A stretch of 64,000 nucleotides of DNA from Chloroflexota bacterium (GCA_021325095.1 JAJPHV010000131.1:83565-147564); one strand, 5' to 3'; positions 52,073-61,446 are shown, counted from the first letter of the stretch. A program made the numbers and translations. The notes: a model not told the origin generated them from the letters alone.

Positions 52073-53002
52073 ATGGCCGACCTGTCCGTGATCATCGTCA
52101 GTTGGAACGTGCGCGAGTTCCTGGCTGCCTGCCTGGACAGCATCGCGGCTCATGCGGGCGATCTTGACATCGAAGTCATCGTCGTCGATTCATACAGCAG
52201 CGATGGCACAGTCGAGATGGTGCGTGAGCGCTATCAGTGGGTTAAGTTCCTGCCGCAATCCACCAACATCGGCTTCACGCGCGGCAACAACCTGGGGCTG
52301 TGGGCGGCGCAAGGCCGCTACCTGATGCTGCTCAATCCCGACACCGAAGTCGTGGGGGACGCTCTGCCGCGCATGGTGCGTTACCTGGACGACCACCCCG
52401 ACGTGGGTGTAGTTGGCCCGCGCACGCTGAACAGCGACGGTTCAACGCAGTCCACGCGCCGCCGCTTCCCCACCTTCGCCACCGCACTGTTCGAGAGCAC
52501 GTGGCTGCAACCCATTGCGCCGCGCGCAGTGCTGGATCGCTACTACGCGCGTGACATCGCGGATGGTGATATTGCCGACGTGGATTGGGTACAGGGGTCG
52601 GCGCTGATGATGCGGCGCAAAGCCTACGCGCAGATCGGCGGGCTGGACGAGCAGTACGTTATGTTCAGCGAGGAAATGGACTGGTGCAAGCGGGTTCGCA
52701 ATGCCGGGTGGCGCGTGGTGTACCTGGGTGACGCCGCGATCATCCATCACGGCGGCAAAAGCACCGAGCAGGTGTCGGCTATGGCGCACATCTACTTCCA
52801 ATCCAGCAAAATCCACTATTTCCGCAAGTTTCACGGCCCACTGGCGGCGGTTGCACTGCGCGCCTTCCTGGTTGCCAGCTATATCGAGCAGTGGCTCATC
52901 GAGTCGGCAAAAGGATTGCTCGGCCACAAGCGCGCCCTGCGCCAGGAACGGGCACGCCTGTACTGGAAAGTGATCCGTTCGCTGGCTTTCAATGGAAACT
53001 AG
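52073..53002 (+). CDS. Glycosyltransferase family 2
   Basis: A 309-residue GT-A enzyme. It has ADLSVIIVSWNVREFLAACL, the nucleotide-binding EVIVVDSYSSDGTVEM, the DxD-like LMLLNPDTEV and the catalytic loop SEEMDWCKRVRNAGW. It resembles rhamnosyltransferase-type GT2 proteins. The C-terminal ~60 residues have an amphipathic, partly hydrophobic helix. ATG 52073 is preferred over TTG/ATG upstream as the fold begins there. It heads the surface polysaccharide region. Confidence 0.93.
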   Translation: MADLSVIIVSWNVREFLAACLDSIAAHAGDLDIEVIVVDSYSSDGTVEMVRERYQWVKFLPQSTNIGFTRGNNLGLWAAQGRYLMLLNPDTEVVGDALPRMVRYLDDHPDVGVVGPRTLNSDGSTQSTRRRFPTFATALFESTWLQPIAPRAVLDRYYARDIADGDIADVDWVQGSALMMRRKAYAQIGGLDEQYVMFSEEMDWCKRVRNAGWRVVYLGDAAIIHHGGKSTEQVSAMAHIYFQSSKIHYFRKFHGPLAAVALRAFLVASYIEQWLIESAKGLLGHKRALRQERARLYWKVIRSLAFNGN

Positions 53003-53020
53003 GCATTCTCTCCATCCACC

Positions 53021-54223
53021 ATGCGCATCGGACTGATCACCGGGGAGTACCCACCCATGCAGGGCGGCGTGGGCGCGTTCAGCCGCGAACTGGCGGCGGC
53101 GCTCGTCCAGCAGGGTCACGGACTGTATATCTTGACAGATCGGCGGGCGGCGGGCAGCGACGAATCCGGTATTCAGGTGCAGGGCATTGGCGACTGGAAT
53201 ATCACCAGCCTGGTTGATGCGCGGCGTTGGGCACGCGCCCACTACCTCGACGTGATCAATATCCAGTACGAGGCTGCCGCCTTCCAGATGGCCCCGCTGG
53301 TGCACTGGCTCCCCGTGTTGACCTCACCCCCTGCCCCCCTCTCCAACTGGCGAGGGGGAACAAGGCGTATACCTGTCGTCACGACTTTTCACGATCTGCT
53401 GGTGCCATATCTGTTTCCGAAGGCGGGGCTGCTTCGGTTCCGGGCGCTGCTGGCGCTGGCCCGCACTTCTGACGGGGTGATCGCCACCAATCGCCAGGAT
53501 GAGCAGCAGTTGCAAGCAGCGGGTAGGATCAAACGCCTGTGCCGTATCCCGATTGGCTCGAATATCCGTGTTGAGCCGCCAGCGGGTTATGATCGCGCCG
53601 CATGGCGAGACAAACTGAGCGTTCGTCAGGGCGCGATCCTGGTCGGCTATTTCGGATTCATGAACGCCAGCAAGGGCGTCGATACACTGCTCAGGGGGGT
53701 TGCTATAGCAGTTGATCAGGGCGTTGATGTGCGGCTACTGATGATCGGCGGGCGCACAGGCAGCAGCGACCCGACGAATGCGGCCTATGCCGATCAGATC
53801 GACAGTCTGATTGCACAGCTAAACCTGCAATCGCGGGTACAATGGACGGGCTTTGCCGACGATTCGCAGGTGAGCGCGCATCTGCTGGCGTGCGATCTGG
53901 TGGCGCTGCCGTATAACGATGGCGTTTCGCTGCGGCGCGGGAGCTTCATGGCAGCCCTGGCGCACGGCTGTGCGATTGTCACGACGCGGCCCGCCGTCGA
54001 GTTGCCGGAGGTGCAGGACGGCGTGAACGTCCGGCTCATCCCGCCCGAAACGCCCGAAGCGCTGGCCGCCGCCATCCGCGAATTAAGCGTGAAGAGTGCG
54101 CTGCGCCAGCGTTTGGGCACGAAAGCGAAGGCGCTCTCGCAGGAGTTCACCTGGGATCGGATCGCGGCACAGACGGCGGACTTTTATCGAGAAATCATCG
54201 GAGATCGTTCGGATTGGCGTTGA
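53021..54223 (+). CDS. Glycosyltransferase family 4/1 (GT-B) carrying an in-frame palindromic repeat
   Basis: A 400-residue GT-B enzyme. The N-terminal acceptor domain starts MRIGLITGEYPPMQGGVGAF with the typical GGV/GAFS turn. The C-terminal donor domain has VGYFGFMNASKGVDTLLRGV and the late GSFMAALAHGCAIVTTRPAV. Residues about 101-118 (VLTSPPAPLSNWRGGTRR) are encoded by a REPIN-family palindrome (53322-53365) and interrupt the usual HWLP...RIPVVTTFHDLL strand-loop. The insert lies in a loop and keeps the frame, so the enzyme is probably active. Confidence 0.92.
   Translation: MRIGLITGEYPPMQGGVGAFSRELAAALVQQGHGLYILTDRRAAGSDESGIQVQGIGDWNITSLVDARRWARAHYLDVINIQYEAAAFQMAPLVHWLPVLTSPPAPLSNWRGGTRRIPVVTTFHDLLVPYLFPKAGLLRFRALLALARTSDGVIATNRQDEQQLQAAGRIKRLCRIPIGSNIRVEPPAGYDRAAWRDKLSVRQGAILVGYFGFMNASKGVDTLLRGVAIAVDQGVDVRLLMIGGRTGSSDPTNAAYADQIDSLIAQLNLQSRVQWTGFADDSQVSAHLLACDLVALPYNDGVSLRRGSFMAALAHGCAIVTTRPAVELPEVQDGVNVRLIPPETPEALAAAIRELSVKSALRQRLGTKAKALSQEFTWDRIAAQTADFYREIIGDRSDWR
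53322..53365. repeat. Palindromic REPIN-family repeat, copy R4 (inside GT4 gene)
   Basis: CCTCACCCCCTGCCCCCCTC then CC-AACT-GG and GAGGGGGAACAAGG. It is translated in the frame TSPPAPLSNWRGGT. Confidence 0.85.
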
Positions 54224-56727
54224 TAGGAAGAAGTTCACCGCACCCCCTGCCCCCCTCTCCGAATTCGGAGAGGGGGAACCGATTGGCGCGATCCGGCGGA
54301 TTGGCCCCCCTCTCCACAGGGTGGAGAGGGGTTGGGGGTGAGGTCAACAAACCGCTGCTCGTGCTGCTCGTCGCCTATCTCGTCCTCGGCAGCCTTTACA
54401 GCGTCATCACGCCGATCTTCGAGGCGTCGGACGAACTCTGGCACTACCCGATGGTCAAGTATCTGGCCGATCACGCGCTGGCACTGCCTGTGCAAGACCC
54501 CGCCCTTTCGACGGCCTGGCGACAGGAGGGCAGCCAGCCGCCGCTGTACTACATGCTCGGCGCGGCGCTCACCTTCTGGATCGACACCTCCGACCTGGAC
54601 AAGGTTCGACGCATCAATCCCCACGCCGATATTGGCGTGGTCGTGCCGGACGGCAACGTGAACATGATCGTCCACGATCCGGCGGTAGAGTCGTTTCCCT
54701 GGCGCGGGACGGTGCTGGCCGTGCATCTGGTACGGCTGCTTTCGGTGGCGCTAGGCGCGGCGACGGTCTGCATGACCTACCGCCTGACCCGCGAATTGTT
54801 CCCTGAACCGCGCTGGCTGGCGCTGGCCGCCGCCGCCTTCACCGCCTTCAACCCGATGTTCCTGTTCATCAGTGGTAGCGTCAACAACGACAATCTGTCG
54901 AACGCGCTGGCGAGCGTGCTGCTGGTCATCATCGTGCGGCTGCTGAAACGAACCGATACACCCTCCACCCGTGAACTGGCGCTGATCGGCGCGCTGGCCG
55001 GGGCAGGGATGCTCGCCAAGTTCAACATTGGCTTCCTGCTGCCGCTGATCGCGCTGGCGCTGGCGATCAATGCCTATCGCGTCCAAAACTGGCGGCCCTT
55101 CGTGCGCGGCGCGCTCATCACCGGGGCGCTGACCGTGCTGATCGCGGGCTGGTGGTACGTCCGCAACGCGCAGTTATACGGCGACGTAACCGGGCTGAAT
55201 ATGTTTATCAGGATCGTCGGGCCGCGCACCATCCCGGCCAACCTGCCGCAGCTCTGGAGCGAACGCCATACCTTCCTGATGAGCTACTGGGGCTTCTTCG
55301 GCGGCGTCAACGTGCCGCTGCCCGACCCGGTGTACACGATCTTCAACGCGATTGCAGCCCTGGCGACGGTGGGGCTGGTGATCGGGGTTTTACCTCACCC
55401 CCGGCCCCTCTCCACAAGGTGGAGAGGGGAGAAGGGGCGTGACACCTCGCCAATCGGTTCTCTTCAGTTGGAGAGGGGGGCAGGGGGTGAGGTTGATAGC
55501 GCTCTCCTGCTGGGCCGCGCCGTGACCGTGATCTGGATCGTGGTGCTGTTTGTGTCCCTGCTGCGCTGGACGAGCGCGACGTGGGCCTCGCAGGGGCGGC
55601 TCATGTTCAGCGCCATTGCGCCAATCAGCATGTGGATGGCCGTGGGGCTGTGGCGGTTGGGGCGGCCTTTGCCGCTCATCAGGTGGCGATTAGCGGCTAC
55701 TACGACCTTATGGTTTGTTGTGATGGCGGTTCTTGCCTTGTCTGCCCTATCCAGCACCTATGATGTTGGGCAAGTCAGCCGCACTCTGTCCCACAACACC
55801 GAGGGCCGGACATCTTTTTTTTCGCCCACGACAGTGGCCTTCAAAGAGCCAGATCAAAAAGAGCCATCAATCAAGCTGATTGCTAACGCAGGTCTGAATG
55901 TCCGCCAGGTGAGGGTAGGCGAATTCCTCAGTTTCGATTTACCCTTTGTGGCAACAGGCCGGGTGCAGCGGGATTGGAGCATATTCATCCATCTGGAAAA
56001 CGATGGTGGCGTAGTTATCGCACAACGCGATGTCTACCCAAGACAGGGACTGCAAGCTACAAGCCAACTGTCAGAGGATTTCTGGTACAATCACTTTTCG
56101 ATCTATATCCCTGCTTATGCGTATGCGCCTCAAACGCTCCGCGCCTACCTGGGTTTTTACGATCTCAATTCACCGACTTCTGAGCGCATGATTGCCACAG
56201 GCCCAAACGTGACCGCAGACAACCGCGCCTACCTCGGCACTGTCCAACTCCTGCCCCGCGACTCGAGCCTCGGCATGCCGAACCCGATGAGCGTTAACTT
56301 CGGCGGCGAGGCGGAACTGGTCGGCTACGACGTGTCCAGTCTGGTGATGTACCCCGGCCAGAAGGTGACGATCACGCTCTACTGGCGGGCCATGCACCTG
56401 CTGACCACCGATTACCGCGTCTTTACGCAGATTCTGGAGCCGAACACGACCCGTGTTTTTGGCGGTGACGATGCCATGCCCGCCGCCTGGACTCGCCCGA
56501 CGACGACCTGGAAACCAGGTGAGATTGTCAAGGACGAGCACACCTTCACCATCCATGACGACGCGCCGCCGGGGATGTGGCAGATCGTGGCCGGGATGTA
56601 CCGGATGACCGCCAATAACAACTTCCAGCGCCTGCGCGTCATCACGCCCGACGGCGGCGAGGCCGACGATTTTGTGTCCCTGAGCCGGGTGAGGATCACA
56701 CCCGCCCCGCCATCGGAAGTCTTCTAG
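54214..56727 (+). CDS. GT39/DUF2142-like polytopic membrane glycosyltransferase, first of a tandem pair
   Basis: About 815-837 residues: about 11 membrane helices (to ~510), then a periplasmic beta-rich region (570-837). The conserved first loop is ITPIFEASDELWHYPMVKYL with QEGSQPPLYYMLGAAL, as in dolichyl-phosphate-mannose-mannosyltransferase-like proteins. The N-terminus is uncertain. TTG 54214 overlaps the previous gene, but residues 6-45 are encoded by repeat R5, and TTG 54283 inside R5 has GGAGAGGGGG six bases upstream. A second repeat (R6) is read in frame between two helices. The C-terminal region resembles that of the next gene, its tandem paralogue. Confidence 0.82.
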   Translation: MALIGRSSPHPLPPSPNSERGNRLARSGGLAPLSTGWRGVGGEVNKPLLVLLVAYLVLGSLYSVITPIFEASDELWHYPMVKYLADHALALPVQDPALSTAWRQEGSQPPLYYMLGAALTFWIDTSDLDKVRRINPHADIGVVVPDGNVNMIVHDPAVESFPWRGTVLAVHLVRLLSVALGAATVCMTYRLTRELFPEPRWLALAAAAFTAFNPMFLFISGSVNNDNLSNALASVLLVIIVRLLKRTDTPSTRELALIGALAGAGMLAKFNIGFLLPLIALALAINAYRVQNWRPFVRGALITGALTVLIAGWWYVRNAQLYGDVTGLNMFIRIVGPRTIPANLPQLWSERHTFLMSYWGFFGGVNVPLPDPVYTIFNAIAALATVGLVIGVLPHPRPLSTRWRGEKGRDTSPIGSLQLERGAGGEVDSALLLGRAVTVIWIVVLFVSLLRWTSATWASQGRLMFSAIAPISMWMAVGLWRLGRPLPLIRWRLAATTTLWFVVMAVLALSALSSTYDVGQVSRTLSHNTEGRTSFFSPTTVAFKEPDQKEPSIKLIANAGLNVRQVRVGEFLSFDLPFVATGRVQRDWSIFIHLENDGGVVIAQRDVYPRQGLQATSQLSEDFWYNHFSIYIPAYAYAPQTLRAYLGFYDLNSPTSERMIATGPNVTADNRAYLGTVQLLPRDSSLGMPNPMSVNFGGEAELVGYDVSSLVMYPGQKVTITLYWRAMHLLTTDYRVFTQILEPNTTRVFGGDDAMPAAWTRPTTTWKPGEIVKDEHTFTIHDDAPPGMWQIVAGMYRMTANNNFQRLRVITPDGGEADDFVSLSRVRITPAPPSEVF
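54238..54343. repeat. Palindromic REPIN-family repeat, copy R5 (double unit at gene start)
   Basis: Two hairpins, CCCCCTCTCC/GGAGAGGGGG and CCCCTCTCC/GGAGAGGGG, are separated by about 20 bases and bounded by CACCCCC and GGGGGTGAGG. It lies over the 5' end of the 54214 gene. Confidence 0.88.
55393..55492. repeat. Palindromic REPIN-family repeat, copy R6 (double unit inside gene)
   Basis: A 100-bp element bounded by CCTCACCCCC and GGGGGTGAGG with two inverted hairpin units. It is translated without stop (PHPRPLSTRWRGEKGRD ... LERGAGGEV). Confidence 0.9.
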
Positions 56728-59052
56728 ATGCGCCGTCTCTCCTTCTCCGCCATCATGCTGATCGTTTACGTTGTCCTGGCGGCGTTGTACAGCGCTGTTG
56801 TGCCCATGTTCGAGTCGCCGGATGAGAACTTCCATTTCGCCTACATCCAGCGCGTCGTGCACTTTGGCGACCTGCCCTACCAGGACCCGGCGGTGCGCAC
56901 ACCCTGGTATCAGGAAGGCAGCCAGCCACCGCTGTACTATCTGGCGGCGTCGCTGGTCGCTCGGCTCATTCCCGCCGATTACGTGCCGGAGCCGTTGAAG
57001 ATCAATCCGCACGCGCGGGTCGGCATCGGCGTGACGGCGATCAACAACAACTTCTTTCTGCACACCGATTACGACGCCTTTCCCTGGCAGGGCATCCCGT
57101 TGCGCTTCCACCTTGTCCGGTTGTTCAGCGTGGCGCTTGGCGCGGTGACGCTGTATGGCGTGTATCGCACGGCGCGGTTGGCGGTCCCGAATTGGCCGGG
57201 CGTGGCGCGGCTGGCGATGGCTTTCACCGCCTTCAACCCGATGTTCCTCTTTATGAACGGCAGCGTCAACAACGACAGCATGGTGACCCTGCTGGCTGTC
57301 CTCTCGATGTGGCTGATGCTGGCGATCATCCAGGAAGGGTTCACCCTTCGACGTGGCGCGCTGCTGGCGGTGGCGCTGGCGCTTGCCAGCCTGAGCAAGA
57401 TCAGCGGCCTGACGCTGTACGCGGTGTACGGCGCGCTGCTGACCTGTCTGCTTGTGAAACGCCATATGACCTTGCGGCAAGTTGTGACTGCGCTGGCGCT
57501 GTCTGTGGCAGCCTTCGCGCTCCTGGCCGCCTGGTGGTACGTGCGCAACCTGCAACTGTACGGTGACCTGACCGGGCTGAACGTCATGATCCAGATCATC
57601 AAGCCCCGCAAGAACGAGTACACCCTGAGCGTGATGTTGAACGAAATGCAGGGGCTGCGCATCAGCTTCTGGGCGCTCTTCGGCTGGCTGAACGTGATCG
57701 GGCCGGAGTGGTTCCTGTCGCTGATGGACATCCTGACCGGGCTGGCCCTGGTGGGCGGGATCGGCTGGGCAGTGGGCGAACTGCGGGCGCGACGCTTCGA
57801 TTTTCTGTTGCCGGTTGGCATCCTGGGCCTGCAATTCGCCGTGACCTTTGTCAGCCTGATCAACTGGACGCGCATGACGCCGGGCACGCAGGGCCGCCTG
57901 CTGCTGCCATCCATCGCCGCCATCGCCACACTGACCGCGCTTGGTTGGATGGCAGTTGGGCGCGGGGTTGCGGTGGTGGTCGGGAAGTATTTACCTCACC
58001 CCCTCACCCCCTCTCCGCAAGCAGAGAGGGGGAACCGGGGGGGCATGCCCCGCCTTTTGACTCCCCCTCTCCACAGGGTGGAGAGGGGGTTGGGGGGTGA
58101 GGTGCTCGCCTTCGCGCCCGCTCTGGTCATGTTTGTTGTCGCGGCGCTCAGTCCGTTCCTGACGATCATCCCGCGCTATGCGCCGCCGCCGACTGTCGCG
58201 CGCCTGCCTGACGGCGCTGTACCCATCGAAGTCCACTTCGATAAAATCGACGTGGTGGGCTTCCAGGTCGATCCGGCTCCGATCCGGCCAGGCCAGCCGC
58301 TGCAAATCACCGTTTATTACGAGGGTCAGCCGGATACGCGCAACCTGAGCCTGTACCTGACCGCCTATGACCGCACCGGGCGCGAGGTGGGTAAAATCGA
58401 CTCGTATCCGGGGCGTGGCAACCTGACCACGAGCAGTTGGCAGGCTGGCCGCATCTACGCCGATACCTATCCACTGCCGATTGACTTGACAGCGGAAGCG
58501 CCGATGCAGCCCATGATCGAGTTCGGGTGGTGGGACTTGAAGACGCAAGAACGGCTCAAGCCGGTGACGGTTGAAGGCAAGCCGCTAGATGCTCTGATCT
58601 TGCGCGGCGGGACGGTCATTTCAGCCGATCCGCCGCCGCAACCTGCCACCGTGCAGCGGGCCGTTTTCAGCGGCGCGTTGGGGTTCAACGGCTATACGCT
58701 GTACCCGGCCAGCGGCACGCTCCGGGCGGGCGAAAATATCCAGGTCAACCTGAATTGGGAAGCGCTGTCGCAGGTCTACGAGGATTTCACGGTGTTTGTC
58801 CACCTGGAAACGCCGGCTGGCAAGATGATCGCGCCGGGTGACGGGCAGCCCTATTACGGCCACTACCCGACTTCGGCCTGGGCCGTGAACCAGCCTTTTG
58901 AAGACCCGCACGCGCTGACTGTACCCGCCGACACAGCGCCCGGTCAATACCGGATCGTTGTCGGCCTGTATCGTGCCGGAGACGGCAGCCGTCTGCCCGT
59001 CGATGCGGGTGGCGATTCGCTTGTCTTGCAAACTCCGATCATCATCGAGTAG
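56728..59052 (+). CDS. GT39/DUF2142-like polytopic membrane glycosyltransferase, second of a tandem pair
   Basis: A 774-residue paralogue of the preceding protein. It shares the FE[AS][PS]DE[LN] start, YQDPAVRTPWYQEGSQPPLYY, the FTAFNPMFLF.NGSVNND block and a periplasmic beta-rich C-terminus with matching DxxP...WxVNQPF-type strands. The ATG directly follows the TAG of the first gene. About ten helices precede residue 480. Repeat R7 (57994-58102) is read in frame between the last two helices. Probably both enzymes transfer sugars from a polyprenyl carrier onto different acceptors (inference). Confidence 0.88.
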   Translation: MRRLSFSAIMLIVYVVLAALYSAVVPMFESPDENFHFAYIQRVVHFGDLPYQDPAVRTPWYQEGSQPPLYYLAASLVARLIPADYVPEPLKINPHARVGIGVTAINNNFFLHTDYDAFPWQGIPLRFHLVRLFSVALGAVTLYGVYRTARLAVPNWPGVARLAMAFTAFNPMFLFMNGSVNNDSMVTLLAVLSMWLMLAIIQEGFTLRRGALLAVALALASLSKISGLTLYAVYGALLTCLLVKRHMTLRQVVTALALSVAAFALLAAWWYVRNLQLYGDLTGLNVMIQIIKPRKNEYTLSVMLNEMQGLRISFWALFGWLNVIGPEWFLSLMDILTGLALVGGIGWAVGELRARRFDFLLPVGILGLQFAVTFVSLINWTRMTPGTQGRLLLPSIAAIATLTALGWMAVGRGVAVVVGKYLPHPLTPSPQAERGNRGGMPRLLTPPLHRVERGLGGEVLAFAPALVMFVVAALSPFLTIIPRYAPPPTVARLPDGAVPIEVHFDKIDVVGFQVDPAPIRPGQPLQITVYYEGQPDTRNLSLYLTAYDRTGREVGKIDSYPGRGNLTTSSWQAGRIYADTYPLPIDLTAEAPMQPMIEFGWWDLKTQERLKPVTVEGKPLDALILRGGTVISADPPPQPATVQRAVFSGALGFNGYTLYPASGTLRAGENIQVNLNWEALSQVYEDFTVFVHLETPAGKMIAPGDGQPYYGHYPTSAWAVNQPFEDPHALTVPADTAPGQYRIVVGLYRAGDGSRLPVDAGGDSLVLQTPIIIE
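57994..58102. repeat. Palindromic REPIN-family repeat, copy R7 (double unit inside gene)
   Basis: A 109-bp element bounded by CCTCACCCCC and GGGGGGTGAGG with two inverted hairpin units. It is translated PHPLTPSPQAERGNRGG ... HRVERGLGGEV, a different frame from R4. Confidence 0.9.
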
Positions 59053-59124
59053 CGGAAGGATGCGAGTTTTGGAACCGGTCAATACGGGCAGCATCCAGGA
59101 TGCCAGAACGGTCACGGCTGAGGC

Positions 59125-61446
59125 GTGGACTTGAAACTGCGCCTTCTCCGCTCCGCCGATCTCGCCAGCCTGGTACTGCTGGCGCTGCTGTGCTGGCTGT
59201 TCTACTGGCGGCTGCTCACGCCCAACCCGGCCAACCAGCAGTCGCTTGTTGAAGGTGACTTCTCCGGGCAGTTCGTCTCGTTCGCTCATTACCAGGCGGC
59301 CCGGCTGGCACATGGCGAAGTGCCGCTCTGGAACCCGTATAACAATGGCGGACATCCCTTCCTGGCCGACACACAGGCCGCCGTCTTTTACCCACCACGA
59401 TTGTTGACCATTGCCCTCTTGAATGCCAGCGGCGGATCGACGCCGCAGCGTATGTACGATGCCCTGCAAAAGGAAATGGTCGCCCACGCGCTGATTGCGT
59501 CGCTGCTGATGTATGCCCTGATCCGGCGGCTGTGCCTGGGCAATCCGCACGGCGTGACGGGTGGGCTGGTGGCGGGCATTACCTTCGCCTATGGCGGCTA
59601 CCTGACCGGCTACCCGCAGTTACAACTGGCAGTCATGGAGGCGGGGGTGTGGCTCCCTCTGGCGCTGCTTGGCCTTCACGAGGCAGCGCGCTACGAAAGA
59701 ATGGCCTGGCCCTGGTTCGCCGTCGCCGGGCTGGCCCTGGCGCTCTCGCTGCTGGCCGGACATCCTCAAACGTCGCTGTTCCTGGGCTACGTATCGCTGG
59801 CCTATCTCGGCTACCGTGTGATCAAGCAGCGCCGCCCCTGGACGGCTTTCGCCGGCGGAGCCGCGATCTTCGGACTGATCGGCGCGGGGCTGGCGGCGGT
59901 GCAGTTGATCCCAGGCTGGGAGTACACGCAGCTCACGGCACGCACTGCCCTCAACTTCGATGCGATGGGCAACGGCTTCCCGTTCTACGACGTAGCGCAG
60001 ATGATCTTTCCCGGCTTCCTCAGCCTGTGGTCGCCGCTGTACTTTGGCGTTGTGGGGCTGGCGCTGGCAATCTACGCCATCTGGCGGCGCGTGGAGGGCG
60101 CGATCTTCTGGCTAGTTGTAGCGGCAGTGGCGCTGGCCCTGAGCTTCGGCCACAACACGATTGTCTACGATCTGTTCTACAATCTTGTGCCAGGTTTCAG
60201 CCTGTTTCGCGGGCAGGAGCGCGCCGCCTACGTGATCGCCATCGCCGCGTCGCTCCTGGCAGGGTTGGGCGCGGCGAATCTCACCCCCTGGCCCTCTCTC
60301 CGCAAGCAGGGAGGGGGTGAGAGCGGCCTCTTTCGGCGCCTGTTGATCCTGATCGTCCTGGTCACTTTTGCCCTCGACGCAGCTTTATTCGTCAACTGGC
60401 TGACCACGCCGGGCGCAGATGGGAAGCGCGTCGGGCTGGTCACGTTCAGCCTGCTCATTGCCGTCCTCAACGCTGTGCTACTGATACCTTTGACTCGTCG
60501 ATCCGAACCCGACGCTTCACCAACCGACTCCCCCTCGCCAGCTGGCAAGGAGGCGGGGGGTGAGGTTCTCTGGCGCCCCGCTGCCCTGATCGCGTTGGTC
60601 GTCTTCGAGTTGTTCAGCTTCGGACGCACTAACCCGAACCTTGAGTCGAAACCGCCCGCCGAGCGCCTCAAAATGCCTGCTCTGGTGCAAGCCATCCTGG
60701 CCGATCCTGGCGTCTACCGTGTCGATGGCACGCGCACGGTGCGCGAAAATTACGGCACGTTGTACGGTGTGATGGACATCCAGGGGACAAGCCCGCTGCG
60801 CCTGGCGAGCGTGGATCGCCTGCTGAAGCTGCCGCCGGAACGCGCCTGGGAAGCACTGGCCGTGCGCTACGTGCCGACGGATCGATCCGCGCTGACCGTG
60901 CCAAGCACCATCGTGGCGAAGGGCGACGATCCGCAGGGGCCGGTTAACCTGCACCGTCTGGACAATCCCCGCCCGTTTGCGCGCCTGGTCTACCGCACCT
61001 GGATCGAGCCAGACGACAGCGCCGCGCTGGGCATCTTCAGCGATCCGAGCTACGACGCACGCAACACAGTGATCTTGCCCGCCGAGCCGGGCGTAGCCTT
61101 GCCTGGCGAAACCCCGCAGGGCGGGCAGGCCGACCTGATCAGCTTCGCGCCGGAGGCGATCAGCGTTCAGACAAAATCATCCTCGGCGGCTATCCTGTGC
61201 CTGTCATTGGTCTACTATCCCGGCTGGCAGGCCACGCTTGACGGGCAGCCCACGCCCTTGCTCCGTGCGGACACGGCGCTGACGGCACTGGTCGTGCCCG
61301 CAGGCGATCACACGGTACAATTGCGCTTTCAACCGCAGTCCTACGCACTTGGAGCGTTGATCTCGATCCTGACGCTTATCCTGGCGGGAGGAATCAGCAT
61401 TGCGCTGGCTGTCCGCAGAGCAAATCCAGACCCGGCTCAACACTGA
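59125..61446 (+). CDS. YfhO-like polytopic membrane protein
   Basis: A 773-residue protein with about 12 helices and a C-terminal extracytoplasmic domain (600-740) followed by a last helix. The first loop LVEGDFSGQFVSFAHYQAAR with VPLWNPYNNGGHPFLADTQA is the YfhO signature (GT-C-like; YfhO/CsbB type systems decorate wall polymers). VYYPGWQATLDGQPTPLLRA near the end is also family-typical. GTG 59125 was chosen as the first in-frame start. Repeats R8 and R9 are read in frame in two inter-helix loops. The end overlaps the next gene by 47 bases. Confidence 0.88.
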   Translation: MDLKLRLLRSADLASLVLLALLCWLFYWRLLTPNPANQQSLVEGDFSGQFVSFAHYQAARLAHGEVPLWNPYNNGGHPFLADTQAAVFYPPRLLTIALLNASGGSTPQRMYDALQKEMVAHALIASLLMYALIRRLCLGNPHGVTGGLVAGITFAYGGYLTGYPQLQLAVMEAGVWLPLALLGLHEAARYERMAWPWFAVAGLALALSLLAGHPQTSLFLGYVSLAYLGYRVIKQRRPWTAFAGGAAIFGLIGAGLAAVQLIPGWEYTQLTARTALNFDAMGNGFPFYDVAQMIFPGFLSLWSPLYFGVVGLALAIYAIWRRVEGAIFWLVVAAVALALSFGHNTIVYDLFYNLVPGFSLFRGQERAAYVIAIAASLLAGLGAANLTPWPSLRKQGGGESGLFRRLLILIVLVTFALDAALFVNWLTTPGADGKRVGLVTFSLLIAVLNAVLLIPLTRRSEPDASPTDSPSPAGKEAGGEVLWRPAALIALVVFELFSFGRTNPNLESKPPAERLKMPALVQAILADPGVYRVDGTRTVRENYGTLYGVMDIQGTSPLRLASVDRLLKLPPERAWEALAVRYVPTDRSALTVPSTIVAKGDDPQGPVNLHRLDNPRPFARLVYRTWIEPDDSAALGIFSDPSYDARNTVILPAEPGVALPGETPQGGQADLISFAPEAISVQTKSSSAAILCLSLVYYPGWQATLDGQPTPLLRADTALTALVVPAGDHTVQLRFQPQSYALGALISILTLILAGGISIALAVRRANPDPAQH
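60280..60321. repeat. Palindromic REPIN-family repeat, copy R8 (inside YfhO-like gene)
   Basis: CTCACCCCCTGGCCCTCTCT ... AGGGAGGGGGTGAG; read in frame as LTPWPSLRKQGGGE, the third frame of the family. Confidence 0.85.
60516..60565. repeat. Palindromic REPIN-family repeat, copy R9 (inside YfhO-like gene)
   Basis: A diverged unit, ACTCCCCCTCGCCAGCTGGC then AAGGAGGCGGGGGGTGAGG, read as TDSPSPAGKEAGGEV. Confidence 0.75.

Noticed and set aside
54214..59052. Assembly duplication creating the two GT39-like genes
   Set aside because: The two proteins differ in most residues and in loop lengths; this is an old gene duplication.
53322..60565. CRISPR array or frameshift explanation for the repeated CCTCACCCC palindromes
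   Set aside because: Copies are dispersed over several kb within otherwise intact genes, have no regular spacing or spacers, and preserve the reading frame.
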